Assembly: GCF_001642475.1 (NCBI RefSeq)
Contig: NW_019173941.1
Span: 248,001 to 312,000 of the forward strand
From: Fonsecaea monophora
Lineage: Eukaryota > Ascomycota > Eurotiomycetes > Chaetothyriales > Herpotrichiellaceae
Length of the DNA: 64,000 nt
Direction of reading: 5' to 3'
The notes below the pieces were generated by a model. That model was not told where the DNA came from. It ran no database searches and saw only the letters and a list, made by a program, of their open reading frames with translations. Of the stretch, positions 56,427 to 64,000 are shown piece after piece (positions within the stretch are counted from its first letter, which is position 1; every line of letters begins with the position of its first letter). The position numbers and the translations under genes are program-made.

Positions 56427-58024
56427 TTGTGCTTTTTGAGCGATTGAGCAGCATCTAATACTATTTACGGGAGTCTTTGCATAGAAAAAGAGGGGGGCAC
56501 TAGTGGTGTCAAAAAGGAAAAATCCGGAACCCGGGGTTGGTCAATAAAATGGGAGGCACTCTGAAAAGGGTCTGAAATTTGGACATTCAGCTGGACACAC
56601 ACGGGCCCACCGTGGCGGTTATATTCGGAGATGTTACGGGAAATGTCGATGACAGCAATTTGGAGTAGATGAAGAAACGAATTTCAACAGAGTGACATGA
56701 TCACCACAAGCCACAACCATGACAGATGTCAATCCAAAAAAATGAGAAGATCCAACATCTCCAGATGACATCAACCTGAGCCCAAGGGGTTTGTCCTTTT
56801 GGTAGAGTTCAAATGAGCCATTGTGGCAGTGCTTGTCTTGATGAAGGAAGAAACAGCTATAGCCCCGGGATTGACAACCCGAAGACGAGAGTTCTCTGCT
56901 ACTATTTCCTAGAGAAGCAAGAAACATGCTGCGGAAATGAATGTGAAGTTTCTGGAAAGGGAAAGTGAGACAAAGCGGCAACACGGCTAGAGTAGCATTC
57001 TGGAAGAGTAGTTGTTCCGCTCCGGAAGACGCGCTTGAAACGCGTCCTTCTCTCCACCAATAAAATCACGCCTAAGCTCTGGGATTCGCGCCACTCCCTC
57101 AACACCAAACCAGGGAACTAGGTGGGCAGACAACGGGCATTCCACGTCAGTCGAGTCCAATCGAGATGCCATTGATTGGATGTGGATAAGTCCAGCAGCA
57201 CAGGCCCCGACCACTGCGAACCCTTCAGAATCAAGGCGTCCGTAGCGCCAAAGTCTCCTAAAGTCAAGGTCCATCACGGTTCGCGTCTTCACATTGGCCT
57301 CAGTCACCTGTCAGTTGCATCGAGGCCTCGCATCGCAAACCCACGCCCTCGACGCCTCTCACTAATAGCCCACCAGGCCCGCGTCATTCCTGGCATTCCC
57401 GGCTCAAAGGTCGAACTCCTCTCACCCACACCTCCACCGAGCTCTCGAACTTTGTTCTTACCCGGTCCTACTCTGCCCTCTTTTTCTGCCTGCAGTTCCC
57501 CTCTTAAGAACTGGCCTGCCTCCTCCCACGAACCAGCTTACTCTCACATCGATTTTTTACGCGATAGCCTGGTAAACAAGCTACCCTTTACGACCTCCAG
57601 TCATCGCCAGCTTCACGGAATGCCTTGATTGATTCGATACCTGCGATTCACCTCTCGACTTCTATCCCTTTCGACGGTTCAGCATTCATACCATCCGCAC
57701 CCCCTCGGTACTCCGACCAGCGCTGCAACTGCGGCCTCGATCTTCCGCGCCCCTCCCGCACAGACACGCCCATACCTCCATCCACCTCCTTCGCCCTGAG
57801 ATTTGATTTCTCTGGACGCCCTTGCTCACAGCTCGAGATCGTTCTCAAAAAGTGGCATTTGCCTGTTTTCCTGCGGGTTGTCGGCTCTGGACCACATCTC
57901 AGCCGCACCCTGCCGTCAACCTCAAAAAGTTGGTTAATGGAACCTCTGCACTTTAGTTTCACGCGACTTTTCCCATACACTTGGCTTGTCCTGTATCTGT
58001 GAATACTCTACACCACTTTTCGCC
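56427..58024. promoter_or_regulatory. Intergenic; probable long promoter and leader of the forkhead gene
   Basis: 1.6 kb between genes on the same strand. The stretch 57300-58020 is strongly C/T-rich on the + strand, like long leaders of regulatory genes. A 95-codon minus frame from the ATG at 57274 has mixed composition and no recognised domain. No confident gene. Confidence 0.45.
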
Positions 58025-60211
58025 ATGGCCTCGACGCGTCAACATCCCTTTGTACAGATCTATCAGGATCCCATGCCGCTTCCGTCGAACAATATCTCAC
58101 ATCTCAGCCGAAATCGACCGCGTCTGCAACCTTCGGCTATGCCTTTGCAGCCACTCAGAAACCCGCCTGCTGCTCACCCACGCCCGGAGGTCATCCTCAG
58201 TGCCCCGATGGCACCCGGCCAACAGTTATCCCCTCTCAAGAGCACACCCTTATCTCCTCAGCCACCTTACTACGGAGACCTCAACTATGTTGCGATCCCT
58301 CCGCCTATGACGGCAAACCATATGTACACTGACTCACCGGCGAAGAGACATGCTGTTCCATCCAGCCAGCAGTATCGTCCTGTTCAAATGGCACAGCCAA
58401 TGTTTACCACCTTCGACATAAAACTTGATTCATATGACCAGGAAAACTTTGGGATGCCAACTACGCAAGATAATTTCGTTGACTTTCCAGAGCCCTCATA
58501 CGTCCGCAAACAGCCCCTAAAACGATCATACTCGGAAGCGCAGATGACCAACGACCGCCCTTTCAAGAAGCCTCGACAGGAAGATGAATCCGTCTTCCAG
58601 CTACCTAACCCGGAAGATATGCCCCCGGTCGAGGATGATGGAAATAAGCCTGCCTACAGCTATGCTCAGATGATCGGAATGGCTATCCTTAGAGCACCAA
58701 ATCGGCGGCTAACTTTGGCGCAAATCTACGACTGGATCTCGACTACATTCACCTATTACCGAGAAGACACCAAGCAAAGCTGGCATAACAGTATCAGACA
58801 TAACCTATCTTTGCACAAAGCTTTCACGAAGCAAGAGAGGCCCAAGGGCGATGCCGGAAAGGGAAGCTATTGGGTCATTGAGCCAGGGATGGAGTCGCAG
58901 TTCATCAAGGATAGAAATCGCAGAGGGGCCAATATCACCCACATGACGATCAATGCCAACGCGATGCGTCCCGAGCCTCAGAAGATTGCCCAGCAGCTCT
59001 CGGACGCGCTCGCACCGAACCCCTTCCTTGGTCAATCCAGCGAACCGCCCCGCCCTCAGACGGCTCCTGCCCTTCCGGAACTCTCATCAGATGCTACTCT
59101 TCCTGCCTCAGACCCCGCTCTGAACGAGCATGAGACTGCGGAATTTGAAGACACCGGCGCCGTCACGGCTCCAAAGTCGTCTCCCCCAGATGCCATTAAT
59201 TCTTCGCCACCCGTGGTTGCACCTCATCATCAACGCGCGATCTCTTCGCCGCCCACACGACAGCCGCGCCAATCTATTTCTCATCGACAGAACCCAAGTC
59301 TTACCAAGAACGATGACAGCGGATACTTTTCGTCCATTGAGTCGTCTGCTCTCCGGCCGAACAAGAATACCGTGATGCTCACCTCGGAACTGGACATTGA
59401 GCCTATGAGGAAAAAGAGAGGTCGCGCCGAAGAGGAGATTGTGCGAATCAGAAGCTCCTCGCATGATCTCACTCCAAGCCATGGGAGATTCCGGCCATCC
59501 ACGGCGGAGGGTGTTCAGTTGTCATCCCCCGTTCGTGTCAGCCCAGCGGTGAACCAGAATCCGGTGACTCCTGCTGTAATCTTCAAGAAACCCGCACGCC
59601 CTCCTCCTTCAGTGTCTCCAAACACGCAGCTCCTGCTGCATCGCAAAGCAATGCGCGAGTTTGCCAACTCACCGATCAAAAGCTCTGGACTCTTTTTGTT
59701 AGAAGAGGCAACATACAGTCCTCTCCGGTGGACGAGTCTGGCGCCCTCGTCAGCCTATACTGAGGAATCTTTTGAAATCTTTTCTGATCCGGCGCTTGGT
59801 TTTACCCCAGGTACACCATTATGTGCCTCGTCACCATTGAAGGGATCTGTCTCTCGCCCAACCTATGGTCGATCAGCAACTTCTACCAATATCCTAACGG
59901 ATGTGCTTGGCAGTGCCCAGAATCGCAACACCAAAACTCCAACCCGGAGCTCTCTTCTGCATCCCCGCGTACGGGCTACCCAAAGTGGGTCGCCATTGAA
60001 AGCTTCCGCTTCGCAAGGCTCCCTCTTCGATACACAAGATGATCTTTTTGACTTCAAGTCATTCGAGAATGACAACTCGGATGACAACGACGAGGGTGTC
60101 GATATCCTTCAAGGATTTGGAAAGATTGGTGGAAAGTCGGCGAATGCGACCACATCCACTGGCCATTCCCGTCGACCTTCTCTGGGTCGCAGCCTTACTT
60201 CACGCTTTTGA
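58025..60211 (+). CDS. Forkhead transcription factor (Hcm1/Fkh type)
   Basis: Single-exon, 728 residues from the ATG at 58025. The forkhead domain spans about 207-295: NKPAYSYAQMIGMAIL, RRLTLAQIYDWIST, then QSWHNSIRHNLSLHKAF and KGSYWVIEPG. The recognition helix WHNSIRHNLSLH is intact, so it should bind RTAAAYA-like sites. The N-terminal 200 residues and C-terminal 430 are largely disordered and carry many S/T-P sites (KSTPLSPQP, SSPLKGS), as expected for a factor phosphorylated by cyclin-dependent kinases. No forkhead-associated (FHA) domain is seen, which favours the Hcm1 group over Fkh1/2. In yeast Hcm1 drives late-S-phase genes for spindle and chromosome segregation; the same role here is inference. 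Confidence 0.9.
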   Translation: MASTRQHPFVQIYQDPMPLPSNNISHLSRNRPRLQPSAMPLQPLRNPPAAHPRPEVILSAPMAPGQQLSPLKSTPLSPQPPYYGDLNYVAIPPPMTANHMYTDSPAKRHAVPSSQQYRPVQMAQPMFTTFDIKLDSYDQENFGMPTTQDNFVDFPEPSYVRKQPLKRSYSEAQMTNDRPFKKPRQEDESVFQLPNPEDMPPVEDDGNKPAYSYAQMIGMAILRAPNRRLTLAQIYDWISTTFTYYREDTKQSWHNSIRHNLSLHKAFTKQERPKGDAGKGSYWVIEPGMESQFIKDRNRRGANITHMTINANAMRPEPQKIAQQLSDALAPNPFLGQSSEPPRPQTAPALPELSSDATLPASDPALNEHETAEFEDTGAVTAPKSSPPDAINSSPPVVAPHHQRAISSPPTRQPRQSISHRQNPSLTKNDDSGYFSSIESSALRPNKNTVMLTSELDIEPMRKKRGRAEEEIVRIRSSSHDLTPSHGRFRPSTAEGVQLSSPVRVSPAVNQNPVTPAVIFKKPARPPPSVSPNTQLLLHRKAMREFANSPIKSSGLFLLEEATYSPLRWTSLAPSSAYTEESFEIFSDPALGFTPGTPLCASSPLKGSVSRPTYGRSATSTNILTDVLGSAQNRNTKTPTRSSLLHPRVRATQSGSPLKASASQGSLFDTQDDLFDFKSFENDNSDDNDEGVDILQGFGKIGGKSANATTSTGHSRRPSLGRSLTSRF

Positions 60212-60973
60212 TGTGTTAATGAACTTTGGTTGATACCCGCTTGTCCACAGATGGCTGAGTGGACTGACTCTTCATGTCCTATGTTTTTCTTTTCAGGAAA
60301 AAATTCTTGGTGATACCACCGGACCGTTGGATTCATCGAGACTGGTAACGGACGGACGCTCCGCTGCAGTTGTGCTTGGGCTCTTGGTGCCTCCCCTGGA
60401 CTGGACGAGCCTCATGTGCTCGGACCACGCCATGGAACAACTGCAGAGATAACTTTGCTATGATGTCAAGAGTTTACGAATTGTGATTATGCCCTTTTTC
60501 TAATGACGATATGGGATTGTATGACAGTAATGGAGACTATTATGTGGGAGGAGCTGAAAGTGGCTCGACAACAAGCCCATAGATAGTTTTAGCAGCAATG
60601 CAATGAGAATGCTCGTCTCGGCTCTTTGGGTCCGGGATGTCAGTCGATTCAATCCCGCACATGCTGTACTGGGTCCGTACAGATACTTGTATGGTCATAT
60701 TGCGAAGATCTCACACCACGGGCCTCGCCTCGTCTCGCGCGAGGTTCCATGCGATGCAGGCTGAGTCATCATCAGACATCAACGTTGGTGGGTGGTTGGT
60801 GACGCAGTCAAGGCAGCGCCAGTCTGCGCCAGGATGATCTTTCACGCGCCTGCAACCAATGGCCGTCGGGACAAAGTAAGCCAGCTCGCTGCAGCTCTAC
60901 GAGGTACCTGCATTAATATATTGGTCAGCGTCGAGGCAGGATTGAAGTGGTCTTGTTCTGACTCGTTTGTGGC
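60212..60973. promoter_or_regulatory. Intergenic; promoter of the DyP gene
   Basis: 762 bp between genes on the same strand. A GAGGTACCTG element lies just before the DyP start region. No gene seen. Confidence 0.45.
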
Positions 60974-62158
60974 ATGAATACGAACAGGCTCACTCGAGGC
61001 GTCGGTTGCGGCATCCTGAGATTCTGCGTTTCGAGGTATTCGACTATAGAGGCACGGAGCCTTACTACACGAGCGACATTGGGCAGAGGCACAGAGCTGA
61101 GACCTTCCATGACTGATCACACCACCCGAAAGCCTTTTGCACAATCTCTACTCGATCAAGCACAAGTCGCGGGACTGTCCACGACGACACCGAGAAACAA
61201 GATGAGCCGCCGTACGCCCATAGCACCCCAGCGAGTCGATGCACCGCTCACCCAGTCGGCAACCTTCCTCGTCGTTTCCTTGACTAACAAGCCCGATGCC
61301 GTCAAGACGGTGCGCTCGACGCTAGCCAGTGTGGACGACCTCTCCAAGAATGTTGCTATTCGAGACCTGGATGCCGCCTTTGCGTGCACTGTCGGCATTG
61401 GCAGCGATGTCTGGGACAGTCTATTGCCCGGGGTTCCCAGACCGGCTGAGCTGCACCCCTTTCCCACCATTTCTGGAAAAGTCCACACGGCTGTTTCCAC
61501 GCCTGGGGATCTGCTATTTCACATTCGGGCTCAGCGCCGCGACCTGTGCTTCGAGTTCGAGCGCCAGCTGATGGATCGTTTGGGCGACAGTGTCAAGGTC
61601 GAGGATGACACCGTGGGATTCCGGTACTTTGACGTTCGCGATCTTCTGGGTTTCGTGGACGGGACGGCAAACCCTGTGGGCACTGCGGTCGACGACTCGG
61701 TCCTGGTGACGGAGGCAGACGACGCAGGCTCTGCAGGCGGCAGCTACGTCGTCGTGCAAAAGTATGTGCACGACTTGAGCAGGTGGCGGGGCTTGTCCAC
61801 GGAGAAACAAGAGGCAATCATTGGGCGCACGAAACTCGACAACATCGAGTTGGACGACGTCGCCGAGGACAAGCAAAAAGCTCACAAGCAACTAGCCAAC
61901 ATCTCGGGGGACGATGGAACCGAGCTATCGATTCTGAGGGACAACATGCCCTTTGGCACACCCGGGAAAGGCGAGTTTGGCACCTATTTCATCGGCTATT
62001 CGAGAAAGCTGTGGGTTATTGAGCAGATGCTGGACCGGATGTTTGTGGGCTCGCCGCCTGGGTTGCACGATCGCATTCTGGACTACTCGACGCCGTTGAC
62101 GGGGACGACCTTTTTCGTACCCAGTGCAACCCTCCTGGGGTCTTTGGCTGATGACTAG
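60974..62158 (+). CDS. DyP-type heme peroxidase with mitochondrial-like leader
   Basis: Single-exon, 394 residues. DyP peroxidases oxidise dyes, phenols and other donors with hydrogen peroxide. The layout matches the intracellular bacterial YfeX/DypB-like class rather than the secreted fungal class. The core begins TPIAPQRVDAPLTQSATFLV near residue 81. The family motif GFVDGTANP sits at about 226-234 with the distal Asp. The proximal heme His is most likely in QKAHKQLANI, and the distal Arg in LSILRDNMPFGTPGKG. The first 45 residues (RLTRGVGCGILRFCVSRYST) are Arg-rich with few acids, like a mitochondrial presequence. Alternative starts at Met46 (MTDHTT) or Met77 (MSRRTP) would give cytosolic forms. 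No secretion signal. Confidence 0.88.
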   Translation: MNTNRLTRGVGCGILRFCVSRYSTIEARSLTTRATLGRGTELRPSMTDHTTRKPFAQSLLDQAQVAGLSTTTPRNKMSRRTPIAPQRVDAPLTQSATFLVVSLTNKPDAVKTVRSTLASVDDLSKNVAIRDLDAAFACTVGIGSDVWDSLLPGVPRPAELHPFPTISGKVHTAVSTPGDLLFHIRAQRRDLCFEFERQLMDRLGDSVKVEDDTVGFRYFDVRDLLGFVDGTANPVGTAVDDSVLVTEADDAGSAGGSYVVVQKYVHDLSRWRGLSTEKQEAIIGRTKLDNIELDDVAEDKQKAHKQLANISGDDGTELSILRDNMPFGTPGKGEFGTYFIGYSRKLWVIEQMLDRMFVGSPPGLHDRILDYSTPLTGTTFFVPSATLLGSLADD

Positions 62159-62724
62159 CGGTTGAGAGTTGGAACTTCTACCACTCTGCTCATCAATGGT
62201 AGGAGGACCTGGAGGAAACAAGTATGACTGAACACACCTTGCTTTCTTCTTCAAGCGGATGCTGCGTGGATGGCAAATATTGCTCGAGAGAATCTCGCAC
62301 AGTCTTGCCTCATGTTGCCTCGCCTACAGCTTATCACGGATTACTAGAGACACTTGAGCATATGCAAGGTTGTCGTCATTAAGGAGGTCCGAATCTAACC
62401 TTTCCATATGCATTTCTCATCGACTCGACTGGTTGTTGTAAATTGTAATTCTATACCTCGTAATATGGCCCAAGTCTGGCAATGGCCTGTTAAAGCGGCG
62501 CACGTTGCTCGGGGGTTTTCTTGGGGGCTCCGAAAACCATTGAAACTTTTCCTGAAGTCGCATCCGCTTCGCGCGTCTTGTCCCCCCAGTCAATGCTCGG
62601 GATTGTTAGAGCACGGAAATTATCACAGCGGATTTTCCAGAGAGAGACATTCACAGTGGGGAGGTCCTGAGTCTGGTCAGAGGATCACGGCCGCGGCACA
62701 AGTCCCCAAAGGACGACGAAAAGG
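62159..62724. promoter_or_regulatory. Intergenic; promoter of RSM10
   Basis: 566 bp between genes on the same strand. A 115-codon plus frame from 62408 overlaps the start of the next gene in another frame and looks spurious. No other gene seen. Confidence 0.45.
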
Positions 62725-64000
62725 ATGTCGACACCACGATGTCTCCGCATAGCTATTGAAGCATGCCGGCCCCAGAAGGTATGGAAGAGCCTCACATCGC
62801 CCACATGGCAGAAAGAAGCTGTTCACCAGGAAGTCGTTTCCGCATGATAGCAGCAGCGGCGCTCTGGAGCTGTTCTGAACATGTTCACGATTGACTGACT
62901 TGTGTGTTCGATGTCCAGACCACCACCGTTCCGCTTCGACCTCGTGTTTCTGCTCCAGCCCATCGGCAACGATCGGTGCAGGCCTTTTGCTCGCATGCGC
63001 CGCGATATGAAAAGAACAGCAGAGACAAATCGATAGAAACGGGGCCTGTTGATATCACAGCAGGCTTCCCAACTCCGGAGATCGGGTCATACAAAATCCA
63101 GGATGCCTACGAGGAAGAGAGAGCTCCGGTCAAAGAGAGCGATAGAGAAGGCGACTCGGCGGCAGCGACGGCTAAGCCCAAGCATACGCCGACTTCAATA
63201 CAGCGGTCCAAGCAGAGACCGGACGTGGTGTCGGAGGCTCAAGCCCAGGATCTAACGCAACCACAATCGCCCACAAAGCGAACTCCAAAAGCTACAAGGG
63301 GCTCGCTATCCACGCCACAGCTCTCTTCGTCCGAGAATACGACCGCGGCACCCAGAGATGAAAATGTAAGACCCAACGTACCACCCAACGTCCTTGCCGC
63401 GTACCGCACTCCGCTCTACCATCCTGTCACCCACGGGATCCCCGTGTGCCAGCTTCAGCTCCGCTCCTTCAGCACTCGCAACCTCGAGTTTTTCGCCGAC
63501 TTCTGCGTCCGCGCCGCGTACTACCTATCGCTGCCCTGTCGGGGACCGACGCCCCTCCCGAAGAAGATTGAGCGATGGACGGTCCTCAAGAGCAACTTTG
63601 TGAATAAAAAGGCTCAAGAGAATTTTGAGAGGATTACAATGAAGAGGTTGATTACCGTGTACGACGGACATCCAGAAGTGGTCGAGACGTGGTTGGCATT
63701 TGTGAGAAAATGGCAGTTTTATGGAGTGGGTATGAAAGCAAATCTGTGGGGTTGGGAAGGTCTTGGTAAGTCTGGAGAGGCTCGCTCATGGCTACTTCAC
63801 CATTACAACATTGTGTTTACCCCTTCAGCTACTGTGGACTGGTTGCCATGCGTTTGCGGTTTACCTGTAGTTTTGCTAACGTGTGTTGCTTTTTCAGATG
63901 TTGCATCCAAGATGGACCACGACTTCACCTCTCTCGAGAAAGAACTCGATAGCAAGCTGCGTCTGTTTGGATTCAACAAGACAGCGGGCAAGAAGAACGA
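62725..64000 (+). CDS. RSM10: Mitochondrial small-subunit ribosomal protein uS10m (Rsm10), 3' end outside window
   Basis: Exons 62725-62778, 62919-63765 and 63898 onward; the last exon runs off the window. Introns are 140 and 132 nt, GT-AG and in phase. The S10 domain is clear: VCQLQLRSFSTRNLEFFADF, PLPKKIERWTVLKSNFVNK, ENFERITMKRLITVYDGHP and FYGVGMKANLWGWEGL. The N-terminus (MSTPRCLRIAIEACRPQK, then RPRVSAPAHRQRSVQAF) is basic and a good mitochondrial presequence. It is followed by a long disordered Thr/Ser/Pro linker (about 50-165) that is longer than in yeast. I chose the ATG at 62725 because exon 1 then has an in-phase GTATGG donor and a presequence; an in-frame stop at 62892 shows an upstream exon is required. 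Part of the mitoribosomal small-subunit head. Confidence 0.87.

Noticed and set aside
56987..57274. Minus-strand 95-codon frame upstream of the forkhead gene
   Set aside because: ATG present and composition fair, but it sits in a probable promoter/leader and shows no family resemblance.
62408..62752. Plus-strand 115-codon frame
   Set aside because: Overlaps the RSM10 first exon in another frame; Arg/Ser-rich, non-coding look.

Overview
This window is nuclear DNA of a filamentous ascomycete (Pezizomycotina). The evidence is compact genes with short GT-AG introns (about 44-190 nt, many with CTGAC or CTAAC branch points), Zn2Cys6 and fungal-specific transcription-factor domains, and clear fungal orthologues such as class V myosin, Ypk9, Hom3, Rsm10, Nap1 and Pos5. 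The mix of families would suit a eurotiomycete, possibly a black yeast, but that placement is a guess. I see no transposon, rRNA, tRNA, CRISPR array or viral sequence. Gene models were spliced by hand, and every junction was checked for reading phase.

Layout. 1-1619 has no recognisable gene. 1.6-10 kb: an OsmC-type peroxidase (+), a glycine-zipper/cyanovirin-N-homology protein (+), an unrecognised 440-residue protein (-) and a mitochondrial-type NAD(H) kinase (-). 10.9-16.7 kb: a lysophospholipid acyltransferase (+), a membrane sulfotransferase-like protein (+) and an uncharacterised protein of probable six-hairpin fold (-). 17.5-23.4 kb: Cu/Zn superoxide dismutase (+), a Sec14-like lipid-transfer protein (-) and a tiny complex I subunit (+). 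24.1-36.6 kb: a P5B ATPase (Ypk9/ATP13A2 type, -), nucleosome assembly protein 1 (+) and a class V myosin (+). 37.7-42.6 kb: a fungal transcription-factor-domain protein (-) and a small single-pass membrane protein (+). 43.1-48.9 kb is the most accessory-looking block: an HpcH/HpaI aldolase (-), a TfdA-type dioxygenase (-) and a divergently transcribed Zn2Cys6 regulator (+). 49.4-64 kb: Fap7 adenylate kinase (+), ITPase Ham1 (-), a ZUP1-type deubiquitinase (-), aspartokinase Hom3 (+), a forkhead factor (+), a DyP-type peroxidase (+) and the mitoribosomal protein Rsm10 (+, cut by the window end).

Most of the window is housekeeping. The parts that suggest a local system are the aldolase/dioxygenase/regulator block, a recurrent intergenic decamer GTACTCGGTA, and several proteins with unusual architecture or altered motifs: the CVNH chimera, a DyP peroxidase with a mitochondrial-like leader, Fap7 with a changed His-box, and an acyltransferase with HX4E. 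I did not find a convincing wholly new multi-gene system. The catabolic block is the best candidate for a little-described pathway.
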